Of a stretch of 64,000 bases of DNA, positions 60,619 through 64,000 are shown piece by piece (position 1 is the stretch's first letter; the number at the start of each line of letters is the position of its first letter). The stretch is from Enterocloster lavalensis (GTDB lineage: Bacteria > Bacillota > Clostridia > Lachnospirales > Lachnospiraceae), in assembly GCF_902364025.1 (NCBI RefSeq), contig NZ_CABJCG010000020.1, positions 55,977 to 119,976 of the forward strand, in the 5' to 3' direction. The notes beneath the pieces were generated by a model that worked only from the letters and a program-made list of their open reading frames with translations, was not told the DNA's origin and searched no databases. The position numbers and the translations under genes were made by a program.

Positions 60619-62243
60619 ATGAGAAAGCAGACAAAATAGTTGCTGCATTATGCACAGCAATACTGTTCGCCGTTGGTGTATCCATAGCCTTTTTGTAGCT
60701 CAGAGCTGGGCTGAGGAAGATGGGACTTGGATTTATTATGACAAGGTTTCCGAGTCCTGGAAGAAGTCTGGGGACAACTGGTATTGGTTAGACGACAACG
60801 GCGCTATGGTTCGTAATCAGTGGGTAGCCATTGAGAACGAGGAGGCCGGCGAGGATGACGAGCCCGAACACTATTGGTACTATTTCCAGGCCAATGGTAA
60901 CGCATACAAGAGAAGTGACAGCGCAAGCACTGATGTTATTTCTGCAAAGGTAATCAATGGCAAAAAGTATGCTTTTGATACTGAAGGCAAAATGCTGTAT
61001 GGTTGGGTAAGCGACGGCGAGCGTCAGGCTGATGATGACGCTTGGAAGACATGCAAATACTACTTTGGTGACGAAGATGATGGCGCAATGTCTGTTGGCT
61101 GGAGATTGATCAGCATTACCGATGACGAAGCAGAAGATATTCAGCCCGGCGATGAGTTCTGGGATGAGGATCAGGATCGTTGGTTCTACTTCCAGTCCTC
61201 TGGTAAGAAGAAAGCAGCTGATGAGAACAATGGCGAAGTATATACTGATAAGTCGATCAATGGTAAAAAGTATGGCTTTGATTAGTATGGCTGTATGGTA
61301 CTTCTTGGTATGCAGATCTGAAGACTGCCAGCTTATCTGAGAGCAAGACTGATAAAGGTAGCGCTAGCCAGGGAACCAAAAAGTATGCTGAAGAGTTCAT
61401 GTATTTCAGCAGTCCCGAAGATGGAGCTCGTTATACCAAAGGCTGGTTCAAAGTGGTTCCTGGATATTATCTGCATCAGGCAAAATATAACGACGGCGAT
61501 GAGTGTTGGTACTACGCTGACGGTGATGGAAATATCGTGGCAAATGAGATCAAGACGATCAAAGGCAAGAAATATGCATTTGATGAGTATGGCCGCATGA
61601 TCAATGGTCTGGTGTTCTTAGAAATGGTGAATGGCGATACTGCAACTGACATTGCTCAGAAATTAGCAAATGATGACGATGATCGTCCCTATGATACGGA
61701 GGATAACTTCGATAATTTTGTAAACCACTATCACGATCAAATCAATAAGCATCAGATCAGAAGTTACTATTTTGGTAGTTCCGATGATGGCGCTATGAAG
61801 ACTGGTAAGCAGACTGTCGACATTGATGGCGATAGCTTTACACTCCCGTTCAAGAAGGGCAGAAATTTGAAGGGCTCCGGTTTAATCGGTGTTGATTGAT
61901 GATAAGTTATATATAGCCGGTAAATAGGTTAAGGCTGACAAGGATGACAAATATACTATCTACGGTTATAATAAGGCAGAGAACACCGTAACAGAGTATT
62001 CTGCTGCTGAGTTCATTAGCAAAAAGGTGAGCAATGTAAAAGTTGAAGGTGGTAAGGCTGAGGTCCTAATGATGATGGTGATCAGAAGTGGACCTTTAAT
62101 GATGCCAACGGTAATGGGGTTACTTATTATGTAATCGGAACCAGCGGCATTATTGTTAAGACAAAATCTAGCGCTAAGGATGCTGATGATTACAAGATCA
62201 ATGTAGGTAAGAAGGTTATCAAGTCTATTACATTAGAGAACTA
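60619..62243 (+). pseudogene. Degenerate repeat-protein copy E
   Basis: Aligns along its length with copies C and D but is broken. A one-base deletion after codon 6 (ACAAAATAG instead of ACAAAATTAG) ends the signal peptide. About one repeat is missing near 60800 (the part equivalent to MATDMLVEDDDNYYYV). There is a stop at 61285 where others read GFDEYG, an insertion near 61895, and another stop at 61927. The remaining frames still show DGTWIYYDK, INGKKYAFDTEGKMLYGW and KKYAFDEYGRMINGLVFL. The 3' end (ITLEN) and inverted-repeat arm are kept. It could still donate sequence by recombination. Confidence 0.9.
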
Positions 62244-62261
62244 ATTGTTCTAAGTAAATAG

Positions 62262-62275
62262 GAAATTCTAATTGC
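62262..62275. repeat. 3' arm of the inverted repeat of copy E
   Basis: GAAATTCTAATTGC. The 5' arm upstream of the pseudogene is degraded (GTAGTTAGAAATTT near 60566-60579). Confidence 0.6.
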
Positions 62276-62404
62276 TTAAAAAGAGAGGGTTGCGGGAAAC
62301 TAACAGTTGCCTACAATCTTCTTTTTCCAAGTTTTAAGATACAAACTAGAGAATTACAATATTATAATATTCCTTTTTCAACTAGCTTTTATTTTTATAC
62401 GCAA

Positions 62405-62436
62405 AAAGACGGTATAGAAAACTCCATACCGCCTTT
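62405..62436. terminator. Terminator of copy F
   Basis: GACGGTATAG pairs with CCATACCGCC (one G-T pair); on the minus strand it is followed by TTTTTGC, and on the plus strand by TTTTCTTTT. Confidence 0.8.
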
Positions 62437-62442
62437 TCTTTT

Positions 62443-62456
62443 GCAATTGGAAATTC
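62443..62456. repeat. 3' arm of the inverted repeat bracketing copy F
   Basis: GCAATTGGAAATTC. The 5' arm would lie beyond the right edge. Confidence 0.55.
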
Positions 62457-62471
62457 AACAATTATACTGGA

Positions 62472-64000
62472 CTATTTCTCCAGGGTAATGTAGTCAAGTA
62501 CGCCATCCTTGAAGTAGAACTTATAATCATCGCCATTCTTAGCACCGTTCTTGGTAGAGATGGTTCCAGTGGAATTAATCATAATTACACTCTTTTTCTT
62601 ATAATTATCATTAATTGTGTACTTATAGTTTTTATCCTTATCCTCAGAGACTTCATCTTTAATTAAATCCTTAACAGAAACTTCTTCATAGGAATAAGAT
62701 CCGTCATTGTTAAGCTCAAAGTTGGCAATCATATACTTGTCATCTTTGTCTGCTTTGATTAACTTACCACCAATGTAGAGCTTCTTGTCGTCGATTTCAG
62801 TAAAGCCCTGACCCTTCTTAGTGCTGCTGGTCTTGAACTTGAAGGTGATGGACTCTCCATCAAGAGAAACAGTCTGCTTACCAGTCTTCATTGCACCGTC
62901 ATCGGAACTGCCGAAGTAGTAAATAGCTTCGTTAGTGGCAAGGCTTCCACCGTTATCAGAAATACCAACATAGTCATCGAACTCATCTTCGTCATCGAAG
63001 TCATCGCTGCTCAGAATAGTCTTTCCGTCATTATCTAAAGTAATAACTCTTAAGCCATCAAGCATACGTCCAAAGCCATCAAATGCATACTTTTTGCCTT
63101 TGATTTTCTCGATAGTATTAGCATAGATGTTTCCATCACCATCCGCATAATACCATTTCTCAGCATCCTCATCATATTTCTCGGCATCCAGATAATATCC
63201 CGGAACTACTCTGAACCAGCCCTTGGTGTAACGAGCACCATCTTCAGGGGTGCTGAAGTACATAAACTGCTCAGAATATGCTTTTGTTCCCTGAGATCCG
63301 CTGGCCTTATCAGTTTCAGATAAAGAGGCCTCATCAACATCAGCATACCAAGAAGCTACCATGCGGCCATACTCATCAAAACCGTATCTCTTACCATTGA
63401 TTTTCTTATTGGTCTTATCTGTCTGCTTCTCACCAGAAGACTTAAACCAGAACCAACGATCCTGATCCTCATCCCAGTACTGATCGCCAGGCTGATCTGT
63501 ATCAGCAGCATCTTCGTCAAGGATATTGATTAAAGCCCAACCGATCTTCATTGCGCCGTCATCTTCGTCACCGAAGTAATATTCGCACTCTTTCCAAGCG
63601 TCATCATCAGTGCTTCTGTCACCAGTCTCTTTATCTACCCAGCCATACAGCATCTTACCATCGGTATCAAATGCATATTTCTTTCCATTGATAACCTTTT
63701 TGGATAAAGTATTGGAGGATTCAGACTTCTTGTAAGCTTTACCGTTAGCCTGGAAATAATACCAGTAATGATCCGGCTCACCGTCTTCTCCAGCATCTTC
63801 GTTTTCAATAGCTACCCACTGGTTGGTTACCATGGCGCCATTCTCATTTACATAATAGTAGTTGTCGTCATCCTCAACCAGCATATCAACAGCCATCTCG
63901 CCGTTGTCATCTAACCAATACCAGTTGTCCCCGGATTTCTTCCAGGACTCGGTAACCTTGTCGCCATTCTTGTCATAATAAACCCAAGTCCCATCTTCCT
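62472..64000 (-). CDS. Secreted cell-wall-binding repeat protein, copy F (N-terminus outside window)
   Basis: The frame is open to the right edge; the visible part is about 509 residues and lacks only the signal peptide. Repeats are as in C and D (EDGTWVYYDKNGDKVTESW, NGKKYAFDTDGKMLYGW, NGKRYGFDEYGRMVASW, KKYAFDGFGRMLDGLRVI). The C-terminal domain (SSTKKGQGFTEIDDKKLYIG) ends LDYITLEK. AT-rich. The last 40 bases at the edge are identical to the head of A, C and D, so the conserved head continues outside. It converges with pseudogene E, repeating the C/D arrangement. Confidence 0.9.
   Translation of the reverse strand, partial: EDGTWVYYDKNGDKVTESWKKSGDNWYWLDDNGEMAVDMLVEDDDNYYYVNENGAMVTNQWVAIENEDAGEDGEPDHYWYYFQANGKAYKKSESSNTLSKKVINGKKYAFDTDGKMLYGWVDKETGDRSTDDDAWKECEYYFGDEDDGAMKIGWALINILDEDAADTDQPGDQYWDEDQDRWFWFKSSGEKQTDKTNKKINGKRYGFDEYGRMVASWYADVDEASLSETDKASGSQGTKAYSEQFMYFSTPEDGARYTKGWFRVVPGYYLDAEKYDEDAEKWYYADGDGNIYANTIEKIKGKKYAFDGFGRMLDGLRVITLDNDGKTILSSDDFDDEDEFDDYVGISDNGGSLATNEAIYYFGSSDDGAMKTGKQTVSLDGESITFKFKTSSTKKGQGFTEIDDKKLYIGGKLIKADKDDKYMIANFELNNDGSYSYEEVSVKDLIKDEVSEDKDKNYKYTINDNYKKKSVIMINSTGTISTKNGAKNGDDYKFYFKDGVLDYITLEK

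Overview
The window looks like a chromosomal segment of a high-GC gut member of the Lachnospiraceae (Clostridium cluster XIVa, Enterocloster/Lachnoclostridium type). This is inferred from the protein families: CotS-like spore-coat kinase, VanW, CmpB-type permease, YesM/YesN two-component system, Firmicutes L10 leader, RecD2, and secreted cell-wall-binding repeat proteins. Most of the window is GC-rich. The stretch from about 54 kb to the right edge is clearly more AT-rich.

Layout. 1-10 kb is core metabolism: ribokinase (cut by the left edge)-deoC, a DnaQ-type exonuclease followed by a 36-residue membrane peptide, VanW, an AIRS_C protein, an Lrp/AsnC-aminotransferase pair, trmL, a CotS-like kinase and a phosphohexomutase. 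10-15 kb is a GntR-controlled operon with a cysteine desulfidase/UPF0597 protein, two membrane proteins and an opine-dehydrogenase-like enzyme. 15-19 kb holds a CmpB-type membrane protein with a coiled-coil tail, a tyrosine recombinase and the first copy (A) of a secreted repeat-protein family. 19.5-36 kb is a pectin/rhamnogalacturonan-type island: two MalEFG-like ABC importers, a TIM-barrel glycosidase-like protein, an SDR, YesN/YesM, GH28, GH105 and a LacI regulator, with LacI-type operators visible between the GH105 gene and the second importer. 36-40 kb is a very large secreted papain-like protease whose catalytic halves are in permuted order. 40-48 kb is housekeeping: mreB, recD2, a comF-type gene, rpmG-secE-nusG-rplK-rplA, L10 leader, rplJ-rplL. 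Where rpoB would normally follow, a 15.6-kb cluster begins. It contains two pairs of tyrosine recombinases, four further intact or edge-cut copies or remnants (C-F) plus copy B of the repeat-protein family, and one passenger gene, uxaB.

The most interesting system is that repeat-protein family (A-F) with its recombinases. Copies A, C and D share an identical 224-bp head (promoter -10, 5' UTR, signal peptide and first repeat), although their bodies differ in sequence and base composition. Identity stops abruptly upstream at a small dyad, TTTCC-CTTATT-GGAAG, which lies inside the promoter spacer between -35 and -10. Only copy C has a good -35 (TTGATA, N17, TATAAT); the other copies have poor hexamers there. 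C and D are convergent, so their sites are inverted. Recombination would flip about 3.9 kb and place D behind the single -35. Every copy is also bracketed by a roughly 15-bp inverted repeat (GCAATTAGGAATTTC / GAAATTCYAATTGC). My interpretation is a surface-antigen switch in which paired XerC/D-like recombinases exchange the -35 half of a promoter. The sequence features are direct observations; the switching is inference.
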